NCBI RefSeq assembly: GCF_009765875.1 | Contig: NZ_LMUP01000008.1 | Span: forward strand, 549,776 to 613,775 | Origin: Pedobacter sp. L105 | GTDB lineage: Bacteria > Bacteroidota > Bacteroidia > Sphingobacteriales > Sphingobacteriaceae | DNA: 64,000 bases | Direction of reading: 5' to 3' | In this document: in pieces, positions 1-8,199 of the stretch | Layout of the letters: every line of letters begins with the position of its first letter | How positions within the stretch are numbered: the first letter of the stretch is position 1 | Position numbers and translations under genes: made by a program | The notes under the pieces: model-generated | What the model saw: the letters and a program-made list of their open reading frames with translations, nothing else | Told to the model about the DNA's origin: nothing | The model's database searches: none

Positions 1-94
1 CTACCCTTTCTCCCTGATTGTAATAATTCTCCAGGTTTAGCGTGATTAAACCACTGGCAGCAACTTTATTGACAATATTTTCCTGAATATCCAT
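1..94 (-). CDS. DUF2480 family protein, N-terminal fragment
   Basis: Reading leftward from the ATG at 94-92 gives 31 codons that run off the window edge. The start reads MDIQENIVNKVAASGLITL and is followed by an N-Y-Y-N-Q-G-E-R-V stretch. This matches my memory of the N-terminus of DUF2480 proteins, which are conserved and uncharacterised in Bacteroidota. Such a gene next to a PpiD-type isomerase is familiar in this phylum. No function can be assigned, and the rest of the gene lies outside the window, so length and integrity are unknown. Confidence 0.7.
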   Translation of the reverse strand, partial: MDIQENIVNKVAASGLITLNLENYYNQGERV

Positions 95-114
95 TTCTTT
101 AAAAATAAAAACCG

Positions 115-169
115 CATGAGCTTATCGTTCCTTGCGGTAATGAAGAAGCTCATGATCGCTTCATTACCG
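115..169. repeat. Interlocked inverted repeats, pseudoknot topology
   Basis: Two perfect inverted repeats alternate. Arm A is CATGAGCTT at 115-123 and A' is AAGCTCATG at 146-154. Arm B is CGGTAATGAAG at 135-145 and B' is CTTCATTACCG at 159-169. The order A-B-A'-B' allows either hairpin alone or an H-type pseudoknot. The element lies between the isomerase gene and the downstream DUF2480 gene. A related palindrome using the same GGTAATGAA arms occurs at 7255-7323. Confidence 0.6.
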
Positions 170-240
170 ATAAATGGCAAAAGAATAAAACCTGCATCAG
201 TTAAACCAGGTTATATGATAATAAAAACAGGCATTACATA

Positions 241-268
241 AAAAAAGCCGGAAGTAAATACTTCCGGC
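241..268 (-). terminator. Intrinsic terminator after the PpiD-type gene
   Basis: GCCGGAAGTA at 247-256 pairs perfectly with TACTTCCGGC at 259-268. On the minus strand the stem is followed by a run of T (complement of the A run ending at 246). It lies about 20 bases past the stop of the isomerase gene, so it should end that transcript before DUF2480. Confidence 0.85.
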
Positions 269-290
269 TTCAAAATTACGTAAAATAAGA

Positions 291-2378
291 TTAATAGAAT
301 TTCACCCTATTGTCTTTTATATCACTTTTATCCTGTAAAGCCTGGAATGCTGCTCCTAAAGCTTTTTGACTTACCGTCTGCAACATGCTTTCTTTTAATT
401 TGTAGGTATTTCCTATTGGTGCAGGATTAGTAAATCCGTTCACTGTGAATAGATATACAGCGCGTTCACCATTTACAGGTTTAGATAATTTTCCAACTGA
501 CGAACCAAATACAGTTCCGATCAGTTTGTTTTCCTGTGCTGCACCTGGAACGATTGGGTTTGAGAAAACAATATTCTGAACCGGAGTAACCGTTTTTCCT
601 AATTTTTGTGCTGCCTGGGCAAGACTACCACCAGCCTGACTCATTTTCTCGGTAAGCATTTTAGCTTTAACCGCATTGATTACCATTGGCTCAATATCTT
701 TCTTCACTGATTCCAGTGGCAAAACGCCTTTAGGTTTAATATCTGTTAAATGTGCAACAACAAAAGCGTTGTCCATTTGATATACTTCTGTAAGCACATC
801 TCCTTTTGAAGCACCAAATGCATCGCGGATCAGCTGACGAGGATTATCTAATCCCGGAGCATAACCCTGGCTACCTGTGATACGATCGGCTACAGCTAAG
901 GTATAACCTGCTTTTTTAGCTTCAGCGGCGAAGTTATCACCTTTAACGCTATTCAGGAAGCTGGAAGCTTTCTTGTATGCCTGATCTTTAGTTTTGCTGC
1001 TTGGAACAAGGTTTTTCTCTATGTAAGCCAATTTAGCTACTTTAGAAGAACCCATTTGTTTTTCGATCTTAATTAAGTGTACACCAAATTGTGAATGTAT
1101 CACCTTAAGATCTCCCGCCTGGCCATTAAAAGCTGCGTTCTCAAACTCAGGAACCATTTGTCCCCTTGTAAAACTACCCAGCTCACCGCCTTTATCTTTT
1201 GATCCGTCAATGCTGTACATTTTTGCCAGCGCCGCAAAGTCGGCACCTTTTTGAACCAGTGTTTTCAATGAATCTGCAAATTTCTCTGCTTTATCTACCC
1301 CGCCCATTTTGGTTGGGTCTAATAAAATGTGACTTGCTCTCACTGAGTCAGGAGACATGCGTGTGTCAATCACCTTGATCAGTTTATAAGAATTACCGGT
1401 AAACACAGGTCCGTAGAAACTTCCTGCAGGTAAAGCAAAAACTGTAGAATCAATTTTAGGATCTAATTTACCTTTAGTGATATAGGCATAAGGAACTTTC
1501 ACATCAGAATTGATGGCAGAGAACAATGAATCGCTTTTAGAAGCTTTAAAGTCTGTAGCCAGTTTTGCAATCTGAGATTTAACCGCTGCAGAATCTGCTG
1601 CTGTTGGGCTTACGCTAAATGAAACATATTCGAATGAACGGGTTTCAGAAGGGTTATCAAATTTCTTTTTGTTATCGTTATAATAATCTGAATAGTCTGA
1701 ATCAGATGGTTTAACGCTAGCATCAGGAATGCTTGCATAATCTAAACTGATATAATCGAAATTAGCCAGTTTGTTTCTGTTTGTATATTCGTCTGAAGCT
1801 TCCAGGGAAGTCACGTATACAGAATTTTTTATCAGGTTAGAATATTTCTGCTGTAAAGCTTGTTTTTCAATTTCAGCCTGCAGCATATCCCATTGTTGTT
1901 TCAACTGAGGGTTTGTAGCCTGTTGTTTCAGGGAACCAATTACCGCAGCACGGTTTACTTCTCCTGTTTGAGGGTTACCGAAGTATTGTACAATCAGCGG
2001 GCTGGGTTTTTTACCCTGATAAAGATCAAACAACTCTTCGCTGGAAATATCCAGGCCTAAACGTTTGTATTCTTTAGCTAATAATATTGTAGCCAGTTCA
2101 CCATTCCATGCATTGTCAACAGCCATTGCTGTCATCTGAGGATTGGCACTGCCACCGTATTGTTGTTTGAACTGCTGTAAATTCTGATCTACCTTTGTGC
2201 CAAATTCATCGATGTTGATTTCTTCACCATCTACGGTTCCGACAACTTTTTGAGATGCAGCCCAGAAAGGCTTACCTACGTTAATTGCATCACCAACTAA
2301 AAATGCAACAATTGCAAAACCGATGGCTCCTACCAAGATAAAGCCTGCGCGATTCCGCAAAAATGTCATTAAACCCAT
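291..2378 (-). CDS. PpiD/SurA-type periplasmic peptidyl-prolyl isomerase
   Basis: This 695-residue protein has one N-terminal membrane helix (about residues 12-32), as in PpiD, which is anchored in the inner membrane and faces the periplasm. A SurA/PpiD-like chaperone region follows (about 45-190). A parvulin (PpiC) rotamase domain lies at about 346-440, with the family signatures RASHILL, GGELGSF and FGVHLIKIE. A further parvulin-like C-terminal region is less clear. The expected role is folding of outer-membrane and secreted proteins. It is the last gene of a minus-strand set with coaX, an outer-membrane protein and lptC, but a 125-base gap suggests its own promoter. A TATCTTG -7-like motif lies about 40 bases upstream. 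MTFLRN at residue 4 is a possible alternative start. Confidence 0.88.
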   Translation of the reverse strand: MGLMTFLRNRAGFILVGAIGFAIVAFLVGDAINVGKPFWAASQKVVGTVDGEEINIDEFGTKVDQNLQQFKQQYGGSANPQMTAMAVDNAWNGELATILLAKEYKRLGLDISSEELFDLYQGKKPSPLIVQYFGNPQTGEVNRAAVIGSLKQQATNPQLKQQWDMLQAEIEKQALQQKYSNLIKNSVYVTSLEASDEYTNRNKLANFDYISLDYASIPDASVKPSDSDYSDYYNDNKKKFDNPSETRSFEYVSFSVSPTAADSAAVKSQIAKLATDFKASKSDSLFSAINSDVKVPYAYITKGKLDPKIDSTVFALPAGSFYGPVFTGNSYKLIKVIDTRMSPDSVRASHILLDPTKMGGVDKAEKFADSLKTLVQKGADFAALAKMYSIDGSKDKGGELGSFTRGQMVPEFENAAFNGQAGDLKVIHSQFGVHLIKIEKQMGSSKVAKLAYIEKNLVPSSKTKDQAYKKASSFLNSVKGDNFAAEAKKAGYTLAVADRITGSQGYAPGLDNPRQLIRDAFGASKGDVLTEVYQMDNAFVVAHLTDIKPKGVLPLESVKKDIEPMVINAVKAKMLTEKMSQAGGSLAQAAQKLGKTVTPVQNIVFSNPIVPGAAQENKLIGTVFGSSVGKLSKPVNGERAVYLFTVNGFTNPAPIGNTYKLKESMLQTVSQKALGAAFQALQDKSDIKDNRVKFY

Positions 2379-2503
2379 AATATCTATTATTTATAATTTT
2401 TTAGAGGGCGCAAGATACAACTTTTGCTAAAAAAAGAAAACAATAAAATTTATTTGAATAAGTATTTAAAAATTAAGGAAATAAGGATGAAAAAAGCGGG
2501 TGA

Positions 2504-3073
2504 TTATGGCATTACGCCACTGTTCATATAAGTCTCTCCGGATCCCTGTTCAAAATCGACAGTACTGAAATTTTCCGGCGCACTAAAGTGAATCGCATTT
2601 AAGACCGTACCATCAGGTTTGGTCACTAGTCCTTTGGGAGAAAAGAACATTTTTTTTCGCTGGTCCCAGGTCAGTTCTTCGGTATTAAACTTCAGTCCCT
2701 CTTTTACCACCACCACATTTTTTTTGAAAATGGTAACTTCTTCTGTCTCTTTGCGGAGTGCATATTTTGAAGTAATGGTTCCTGTAATAACACCAAGAGG
2801 ATTATAGAAGGTGATCTTCACACCGCTGGGCATTTCCTGTAAAGATTTTCCTGTAGAAGAGGTGATTTGATCCAGAATGGGTGCAAATCCTTTGGCTTTA
2901 ACCACAGCAGAATCACTGAAAACGATATCTACTTTATAAGACCTGTCCTTAGTGAGGATTTTTTTTGAAGATATAGTAGCCGCTTTTTGTAAGTCATCAT
3001 CCGTGCATGAACTTACAAAAAGCGGAATAAAGCAAATGATAACAATACGGTAAAATATACCAGCAAAGTTCAT
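2504..3073 (-). CDS. lptC: LPS export lipoprotein LptC
   Basis: The 189-residue product has a short signal sequence ending in the lipobox VSSC, with the predicted lipidated cysteine at residue 23. The rest has the LptC/OstA-like beta-jellyroll pattern, including a metabolite-like 'KITFYNPLGVITGTI' strand pair and a KKNVVVV strand. LptC bridges the LptBFG transporter and LptA in moving lipopolysaccharide across the periplasm. Proteobacterial LptC is held by a membrane helix, whereas this one looks lipid-anchored, which is usual for Bacteroidota homologues. Its ATG overlaps the stop of the upstream gene (TAATG), so translation is probably coupled. The residues after the cysteine are T-D-D-D, an acidic stretch discussed in the findings. 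Confidence 0.82.
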   Translation of the reverse strand: MNFAGIFYRIVIICFIPLFVSSCTDDDLQKAATISSKKILTKDRSYKVDIVFSDSAVVKAKGFAPILDQITSSTGKSLQEMPSGVKITFYNPLGVITGTITSKYALRKETEEVTIFKKNVVVVKEGLKFNTEELTWDQRKKMFFSPKGLVTKPDGTVLNAIHFSAPENFSTVDFEQGSGETYMNSGVMP

Positions 3074-4404
3074 TAGTCGAATTTAAATCTTTGGAACCAT
3101 CTGTCATTGATGGTAAAGCCAAGGTGAATATTCACATAACTCTGTTTCAGGTCGCCGGCAACCATGGTACCAATCTTTCCATATTCTGCACCAAGGTTCA
3201 TTTTATAGAATGCGTTTCTGCTTTGTTGTGCCCTTGCCAATGGTAATCCGAGGCCAAAGCTTATCGATTCTTCCTTCACATCATTACCATTCACCTGGAT
3301 ATAGGTTTTATCATAACTTAACCCGAAACGGTAATCTACCCTGCTCCAGTAACTGTTGATCGAAGTAATATCAGGCGTAAACTGTCCACCCACAGATGCA
3401 CCCCAGCTATTTGTCAGACCCTGGTTTACACCACCGATCGAATATTTTGCCCATTGTCCCATCCTAAAGTCAGCACCGAAAATAAACTGATTTAAGCGGT
3501 TAAAGGAAATCCCGAAGTCATGCGTTAAGGGAAGTTTTAAATTTTGTTTTCCACTTCCTGCAGAATCAATAGTTTGCACAGTTACGTTGTTCTCTCCTGT
3601 CGTTCCCGAATAAAAATAGGAAGTAGCGAGCATCGTTTTTGTAGAATTAAGCGTTGAAGCAGATGAACCTGAGTAACCTAAAGTGATAAAAGTTTTGGAG
3701 TTCAAATGGATGTCATACTGAGCACCGTAAGAGAAAGAGATACCGCCTACGCTGTTTTTAGTTTGAAGCTGTGCACCTAAAGCATTGGCACCGGAATCAG
3801 GATATTCAACAGCCCTGTTCTCAACCTGGTCTCCAAAGATATATTCAATGTTAGCCCCTATTCTAAAATTGTCTCCGATACGGTAACCATAACCGATATA
3901 TGCCTTGGTTAAACCTCCTTCACCAGAATAAACACTATTGATGTTTGCACTTGCAGGATTCCCTGTACCGGAAGTACTGGTTAATGTACCAGCTTCACTG
4001 AAACGGTAACCCAGATTAGAATAAGGAAGAATACCAAAACTCAATGCAGAATGGCTGGTTACCGGGAAAGCCAGTGCAATATGACTTAAAGTACCGTTAA
4101 AACTGTGATCAGTAGTTGAGCCATTGCTCAGCGTAGTAGCTTCAACGGAGATACCCACATCAATAGTGGTTAACCCGATATTGGCATAAGAAGATGGATT
4201 GGCCATATTGATCACGTTGGAACCTGGAATCCTGCTTACGGCAGCGGAAATACCTCCCATAGCACGCAGCTGTGGAAGAAGGCTACCAGGAATTGTACCA
4301 ACGCCGTATTTTGAATAAGGCGACTGTGTAGTAACTTGTGCGTTTACGGAAATGCTGGCTAGCAGAACTAAAACTGCAGTAATATAATTAATCTTTTTGT
4401 ACAT
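3073..4404 (-). CDS. Outer-membrane beta-barrel protein
   Basis: I chose the start MYKKINYITAV at 4404 because it gives a clean signal peptide ending in VNAQ; an in-frame ATG lies 12 bases upstream. The mature protein of about 420 residues begins with SPYSKYGVGT, a motif I associate with Bacteroidota outer-membrane proteins of FadL/OmpP1-like fold. It has many alternating aromatic and glycine strands and ends in F-D with an aromatic-rich last strand, typical of barrels assembled by BAM. The gene overlaps coaX by 17 bases and shares a TAATG overlap with lptC. Substrate is unknown, but the neighbours suggest a role in the outer membrane. Confidence 0.75.
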   Translation of the reverse strand: MYKKINYITAVLVLLASISVNAQVTTQSPYSKYGVGTIPGSLLPQLRAMGGISAAVSRIPGSNVINMANPSSYANIGLTTIDVGISVEATTLSNGSTTDHSFNGTLSHIALAFPVTSHSALSFGILPYSNLGYRFSEAGTLTSTSGTGNPASANINSVYSGEGGLTKAYIGYGYRIGDNFRIGANIEYIFGDQVENRAVEYPDSGANALGAQLQTKNSVGGISFSYGAQYDIHLNSKTFITLGYSGSSASTLNSTKTMLATSYFYSGTTGENNVTVQTIDSAGSGKQNLKLPLTHDFGISFNRLNQFIFGADFRMGQWAKYSIGGVNQGLTNSWGASVGGQFTPDITSINSYWSRVDYRFGLSYDKTYIQVNGNDVKEESISFGLGLPLARAQQSRNAFYKMNLGAEYGKIGTMVAGDLKQSYVNIHLGFTINDRWFQRFKFD

Positions 4405-5143
4405 ATTCAAATGCAATGACTTCGTTTAACCCTTTTAATACCAAATAGGGATCGTGTATAATCTGAGGCGCAAAGATGCTGTTTTTTAGTTGTTCTAACA
4501 AAAATGTAGCATCTCCCCCTGTTATAACTACCTTCAGGTCTGTATTTTCTTTATTTTGGAGGGTAATGAAGCCCTCAACTTCATTAATTACCCCCTGTAA
4601 AACACCATTTATTATCGCGGTATCCGTATCTGTTCCCTTAGGGATACTTTGTAATTCCCTATCCCATTTTACCAATGGCAGCTTACCTGTATAATGGTTT
4701 AAAGCTTCGAATCGCATGTGGATCCCCAAACTTATGCTTCCGCCATAGTACTCCCCGGTACTATTCAACAAATCATATGTAATGCATGTGCCGGCATCTA
4801 CGATCAGGCAATTCTGATGCGGATAAGCATGGTGAACAGCGATTACCTTAGCCCATCTGTCCTGCCCCAGCGTAACAACCGACTGGTAATAGTTCTTTAC
4901 ACCAGTATTCACCTGTGTAGAGAAGGGTATGTATTTAGTTTTGGCTTCCAGAACAGCGATAATAGCTGAAACATCCTGTTTAACACTTGAAACAGTAGAG
5001 TTTACAATGCTGTATTTCTCTAAGAGCTCTATCAGTGCATCCTGATCAATTTGATCCAGGCTTTCGAATAGTACCAGCACCGTCTCGTTAAAAACAGCAA
5101 TTTTACTGTTCGTATTGCCAATATCTATAACTAAATTATGCAT
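4388..5143 (-). CDS. coaX: Type III pantothenate kinase
   Basis: CoaX phosphorylates pantothenate in the first step of coenzyme A synthesis in the cytosol. The 251-residue length is normal. The ASKHA-fold signatures are present: the phosphate loop D-I-G-N-T-N at residues 7-12, the pantothenate-site G-Q-D-R-W at 93-97, the second phosphate motif D-A-G-T at 116-119 and G-G-S-I at 134-137. The gene is first in a set with the outer-membrane protein and lptC and overlaps the next start by 17 bases. A well-formed promoter lies at 5184-5212. No pantothenate kinase of another type is visible in the window. Confidence 0.95.
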   Translation of the reverse strand: MHNLVIDIGNTNSKIAVFNETVLVLFESLDQIDQDALIELLEKYSIVNSTVSSVKQDVSAIIAVLEAKTKYIPFSTQVNTGVKNYYQSVVTLGQDRWAKVIAVHHAYPHQNCLIVDAGTCITYDLLNSTGEYYGGSISLGIHMRFEALNHYTGKLPLVKWDRELQSIPKGTDTDTAIINGVLQGVINEVEGFITLQNKENTDLKVVITGGDATFLLEQLKNSIFAPQIIHDPYLVLKGLNEVIAFEYVQKD

Positions 5144-5183
5144 TTAAACCCGCCAAGAACTAGAACCCGGAAACTTCATGTCA

Positions 5184-5212
5184 CAAAGCTATTAATCTTT
5201 ACCAAGTTTCAA
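5184..5212 (-). promoter_or_regulatory. Promoter for coaX
   Basis: On the minus strand TTG (5212-5210) is followed after 18 bases by TAGCTTTG (5191-5184). This matches the Bacteroidota housekeeping consensus TTG-N17-23-TAnnTTTG in both boxes. The expected transcript start is near 5177, leaving a leader of about 35 bases before the coaX ATG. Confidence 0.65.
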
Positions 5213-5234
5213 GGCGCCAATTTGTTAAAAAAAG

Positions 5235-6215
5235 TTAAACGAATAAAAAGAATTGGATAGCCACTACCAAAATAAGAAACAAACTTTCATAGAACCAGCG
5301 TTTAGTAGCGTTAGAAAAATAATAGGCCAATAAAACCGCCCCTGGAGGCACGCACAGTAAAAAGTGGTACAATTTGAAGTTCGGTTTGGTATAAAAACTT
5401 AAAATAGCCAGCAGGAACATAAAAAACAGCATCTGGAAGGCCTTTCTTGTGCTGATGAAACTCCTGAAAAAATTCTCCCTTAACTGGATCATGGCCAGCA
5501 CCATCATCACCGCTACAGGTACCAGTACCAGGTAATCGTTGTATTGAATTTTAAAAGCTGAAGGAAATTTGTTCTTTAACGGAAGCCATATTTTGTAGAA
5601 CATGCCCAGGTTATCATTCCAGTAATAAAAAACAGCAAGAAAAAATATAATGCTTAGAAAGCCGATCAGACCGGAAACCCATTCGCGCCAGCTAAACGAC
5701 CTGTACAATAACAAACTCAGCCAGATGAGCAGCAGCATCACCACAAAGGGAAAGTAGATCAACGTTCCCAAAGCGATCAGCATGCCTACATCGAACATGA
5801 TCATAATGGCATTGGGCGATTTACCGATCTTCAGTAATTTATCCATGATCATGATGAGCAGGAAATTACAGATCAGCGTGGGACTAAGAATAAGGAAAGG
5901 TTCAAATAAACTTGCCCCTGTGATGTAGAGCAATGCCGGCAAAAAGCTTGGTTTAGCCAGTAAAGCGTGGTTATTTACCACCCTGTTAAAGACAATGGCC
6001 TGTATATAGATTAAAATCCCTGCACAGAACAGATTGGCTGTGATAGAAAAACTATTCCCTATCGGGATCTGGATCATGAATTTTGTGTAAGGCTCCAGAA
6101 ATTCAAAATTCAGCTGCTCCGGTGGTCTTAAAAAAATGGCAATCCGCATAAAAAAAGTATATGCGAACAACAAAAGCAGGTTAACAGGATTTAAATTTTT
6201 GAATTGATTGATCAT
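5235..6215 (-). CDS. Multi-pass inner-membrane protein, function unknown
   Basis: The 326-residue product is almost entirely hydrophobic, with about eight to ten predicted membrane helices separated by short basic loops. The N-terminus MINQFKNLNPVNLLLL and a central W-x-x-W-x-S-G-L-I-G-F segment resemble Bacteroidota DUF6427-type proteins, but I cannot confirm this without a profile search. It sits 30 bases downstream of a glycosyltransferase and close to an LpxH-like gene, so a role in envelope glycolipid handling is possible. No catalytic motif was recognised. Confidence 0.6.
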   Translation of the reverse strand: MINQFKNLNPVNLLLLFAYTFFMRIAIFLRPPEQLNFEFLEPYTKFMIQIPIGNSFSITANLFCAGILIYIQAIVFNRVVNNHALLAKPSFLPALLYITGASLFEPFLILSPTLICNFLLIMIMDKLLKIGKSPNAIMIMFDVGMLIALGTLIYFPFVVMLLLIWLSLLLYRSFSWREWVSGLIGFLSIIFFLAVFYYWNDNLGMFYKIWLPLKNKFPSAFKIQYNDYLVLVPVAVMMVLAMIQLRENFFRSFISTRKAFQMLFFMFLLAILSFYTKPNFKLYHFLLCVPPGAVLLAYYFSNATKRWFYESLFLILVVAIQFFLFV

Positions 6216-6245
6216 GCCTTGAATAGAAGGGCAAAGTAAAGAAAT

Positions 6246-7232
6246 TTATCTGGCAAAAGCTTTTACAACTTTTTCTATCACCGCAGCAGTTTCATCAGGA
6301 AAGTTAAATTGATGTTCCTGCGGATCAAGCACCCATTTCCGAAGGATGGGCAGCCAGTTTTTATCAGATGCCCAGATCACAGGCAAGCCCATTTCTTTCA
6401 GCGCAAAGGCATTACATTGCTGTTCGTACTGGAATTTCATGGGGGCAACCAATAATTTTTTTCCCAGGAAAAGCGCTTCAGAGGGGCCTTCAAATCCGCC
6501 ACCGGTAAACAGACCGGTACAGCTGGCTAAACTCTCATTAAACTGTTCATTGTTTATCGGGCGCACACTGACGTTGGCATCGGTAAAACTCAGTTGGGTA
6601 TGTTTTGAAAAAACCTGCCACTGTACCCCCGGAACCTGTTTAAGGATAGGTACCAGCAGCTGGTCATCTACAGCCGGTAAATAAACGGTATAATGTCCCA
6701 GGTTACTGGTTTTTAATGCCCTGATCTCCGAACGGATAACAGGGGTATGGATAAAATTATCGTATGCTTTAAAATGGAAACCTACATAGTGGGTGGATGG
6801 CGCATAATATTTCATGACCAGCTGCGCCCAGTCTATACTTTTTGGCTTAGGTACCAGATTGGACTGAAAAGATGCCTGGTGACTCAGCCCCACACTCTCT
6901 ATCCCCTTTAACCTGCATGCCCAAGCCGTTACCGGCTCAAAATCATTCAGGATCAGGTTATAATCTTTGAGCGGTAATTTACGCATATCGCCCACAAACC
7001 GCGGAAGGTTCATCGATTTCCAGGTTCCGTAATGATCTACCCCCCCTTTTTTGCCAAAGATAAAGCTAAAGCCATGAAGCTGATATTTTACGGCCTGGCT
7101 CAATTTTACATCTGCCTGTGTTCCGCTGATCAGCAGTTCTACTTCTCCATGCTGCTGCAGTAAGGGCACAATCTCTCTTGCACGGCTTATGTGACCGTTT
7201 CCTGTACCCTGAATAGCATAAAGTATTTTCAT
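6246..7232 (-). CDS. GT28-like glycosyltransferase, MJ1255/VC2487 type
   Basis: I place the start at MKILYAIQGTGNGH (7232), where the GT-B Rossmann fold normally begins; an in-frame ATG at 7277 would put a low-quality extension through a long palindrome. The glycine-rich loop GTGNGH near residue 8 resembles the MurG-like nucleotide-sugar transferase fold. The donor-binding half contains G-L-F-T-G-G-G-F-E-G-P-S-E-A-L, typical of family 28-related enzymes. The product is 328 residues. Donor and acceptor are unknown. Adjacent LpxH-like and membrane-protein genes point to a lipid-linked or lipid A-related acceptor. A run of six A and seven G on the coding strand near 7040 is a possible slippage site. 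Confidence 0.75.
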   Translation of the reverse strand: MKILYAIQGTGNGHISRAREIVPLLQQHGEVELLISGTQADVKLSQAVKYQLHGFSFIFGKKGGVDHYGTWKSMNLPRFVGDMRKLPLKDYNLILNDFEPVTAWACRLKGIESVGLSHQASFQSNLVPKPKSIDWAQLVMKYYAPSTHYVGFHFKAYDNFIHTPVIRSEIRALKTSNLGHYTVYLPAVDDQLLVPILKQVPGVQWQVFSKHTQLSFTDANVSVRPINNEQFNESLASCTGLFTGGGFEGPSEALFLGKKLLVAPMKFQYEQQCNAFALKEMGLPVIWASDKNWLPILRKWVLDPQEHQFNFPDETAAVIEKVVKAFAR

Positions 7233-7254
7233 TGATATATATAATGTCTTCCTT

Positions 7255-7323
7255 GGTAATGAAGTTATCATCAGCATACCCTTACGGTTTGTAGGCTGAA
7301 TGCCTATGATGGATTCATTACCG
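7255..7323. repeat. Long imperfect palindrome sharing arms with 135-169
   Basis: GGTAATGAA at 7255-7263 pairs with TTCATTACC at 7314-7322. Inside, ATCAT pairs with ATGAT and GCAT with ATGC, separated by small symmetric internal loops. The result is an interrupted hairpin of about 68 bases in the gap between the LpxH-like gene and the glycosyltransferase. The outer arms match the B/B' arms of the element at 115-169, suggesting a dispersed family. Confidence 0.55.
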
Positions 7324-7347
7324 CCGAAGATCTGTAATTTTTATCCG

Positions 7348-8199
7348 CTAGACAATTTCTAATTTTATCTTTTGCAATAAAGTAGTGATATCGAGTTTGC
7401 TGCGCAAATCTTCACTATCTGAAAGGTCGCCTTCTTCTATTTCATCGGTCTGAAAATCTTTAGGATCATATTTAAAGACAGTCCACACGTCATTGGAGTA
7501 TTCCAGCGCGGTAAGGTTCTCTACCCAGTCGCCACTATTTAAATACGTCACATTTCCGGACGGCGTAGTTATAGTTTTCATTTCAGGCTGATGGATATGT
7601 CCGCAGACTACGTATTCGTAACCATTTTCAGCAGCCAGCTCTGCAGCGGTATCTTCAAAACTATTGATAAACTTAACGGCATCTTTAAACTGGGCCTTAA
7701 CCTTTTTGGAAAAGCTCATTTTTTCTTTGCCAAATAATTTTAGCCCCCAGTTTACCATACTGTTGATCAGGATCAGGCTATCATAACCTACCGCCCCTAG
7801 TTTAGCCAGCCATTTGGAATGCTGCATGGTCACATCAAAAATATCCCCGTGAAAAAACCAGGCTTTTTTACCGTTCAGTTCTAAAACCAGTTTATTCTGC
7901 AAATGAAAGGTACCCATATCCATATCTGCAAATTTCCGCAGCAATTCATCATGGTTACCGGTTAAGTAATATACGGGGACGCCTTCCACAACAAATTTCA
8001 TCAGTTTTCTTACAATCTTCATGTGGGTTTCCGGCCAGTAGCGTTTACTAAACTGCCAGATATCTATAATATCTCCGTTAAGGATCAGCATTTTGGGTTT
8101 AATGCTTTTTAAATATTTAAGGAGTTCTTTGGCATGGCAGCCGTAAGTGCCCAAATGAACATCAGAAATAACAGCGATATCTACATCTCTTTTACACAT
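7348..8199 (-). CDS. LpxH-like calcineurin-fold phosphoesterase
   Basis: This metallophosphoesterase has the full set of metal-binding motifs: S-D-V-H-L-G near the N-terminus, N-G-D-I-I-D, T-G-N-H-D-E, and near the C-terminus C-G-H-I-H-Q. It belongs to the UDP-2,3-diacylglucosamine pyrophosphatase superfamily, which makes lipid X in lipid A synthesis. The D-V-H-L-G-T-Y-G-C-H-A-K-E-L-L signature differs from classical LpxH (usually D-x-H-L-x-P), so it may be a paralogue with another nucleotide-lipid substrate. The C-terminus carries a 35-residue acidic extension. I use ATG 8199 (MCKRDVD); ATG 8208 is an alternative. The start overlaps the stop of a small upstream ORF, so coupling is likely. 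Confidence 0.75.
   Translation of the reverse strand: MCKRDVDIAVISDVHLGTYGCHAKELLKYLKSIKPKMLILNGDIIDIWQFSKRYWPETHMKIVRKLMKFVVEGVPVYYLTGNHDELLRKFADMDMGTFHLQNKLVLELNGKKAWFFHGDIFDVTMQHSKWLAKLGAVGYDSLILINSMVNWGLKLFGKEKMSFSKKVKAQFKDAVKFINSFEDTAAELAAENGYEYVVCGHIHQPEMKTITTPSGNVTYLNSGDWVENLTALEYSNDVWTVFKYDPKDFQTDEIEEGDLSDSEDLRSKLDITTLLQKIKLEIV

Noticed and set aside
1860..2060. Long antisense frames inside most genes
   Set aside because: They are shadows of real coding frames with no family resemblance.
4563..4596. GGTAATGAAG and CTTCATTAATTACC facing each other, resembling the repeat arms at 135-169
   Set aside because: It lies in the coaX reading frame and encodes normal family sequence; the right arm has an extra AT. 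Probably chance.
7233..7277. Upstream ATG giving a longer glycosyltransferase
   Set aside because: The added residues include part of the palindrome and precede the point where the Rossmann fold starts.
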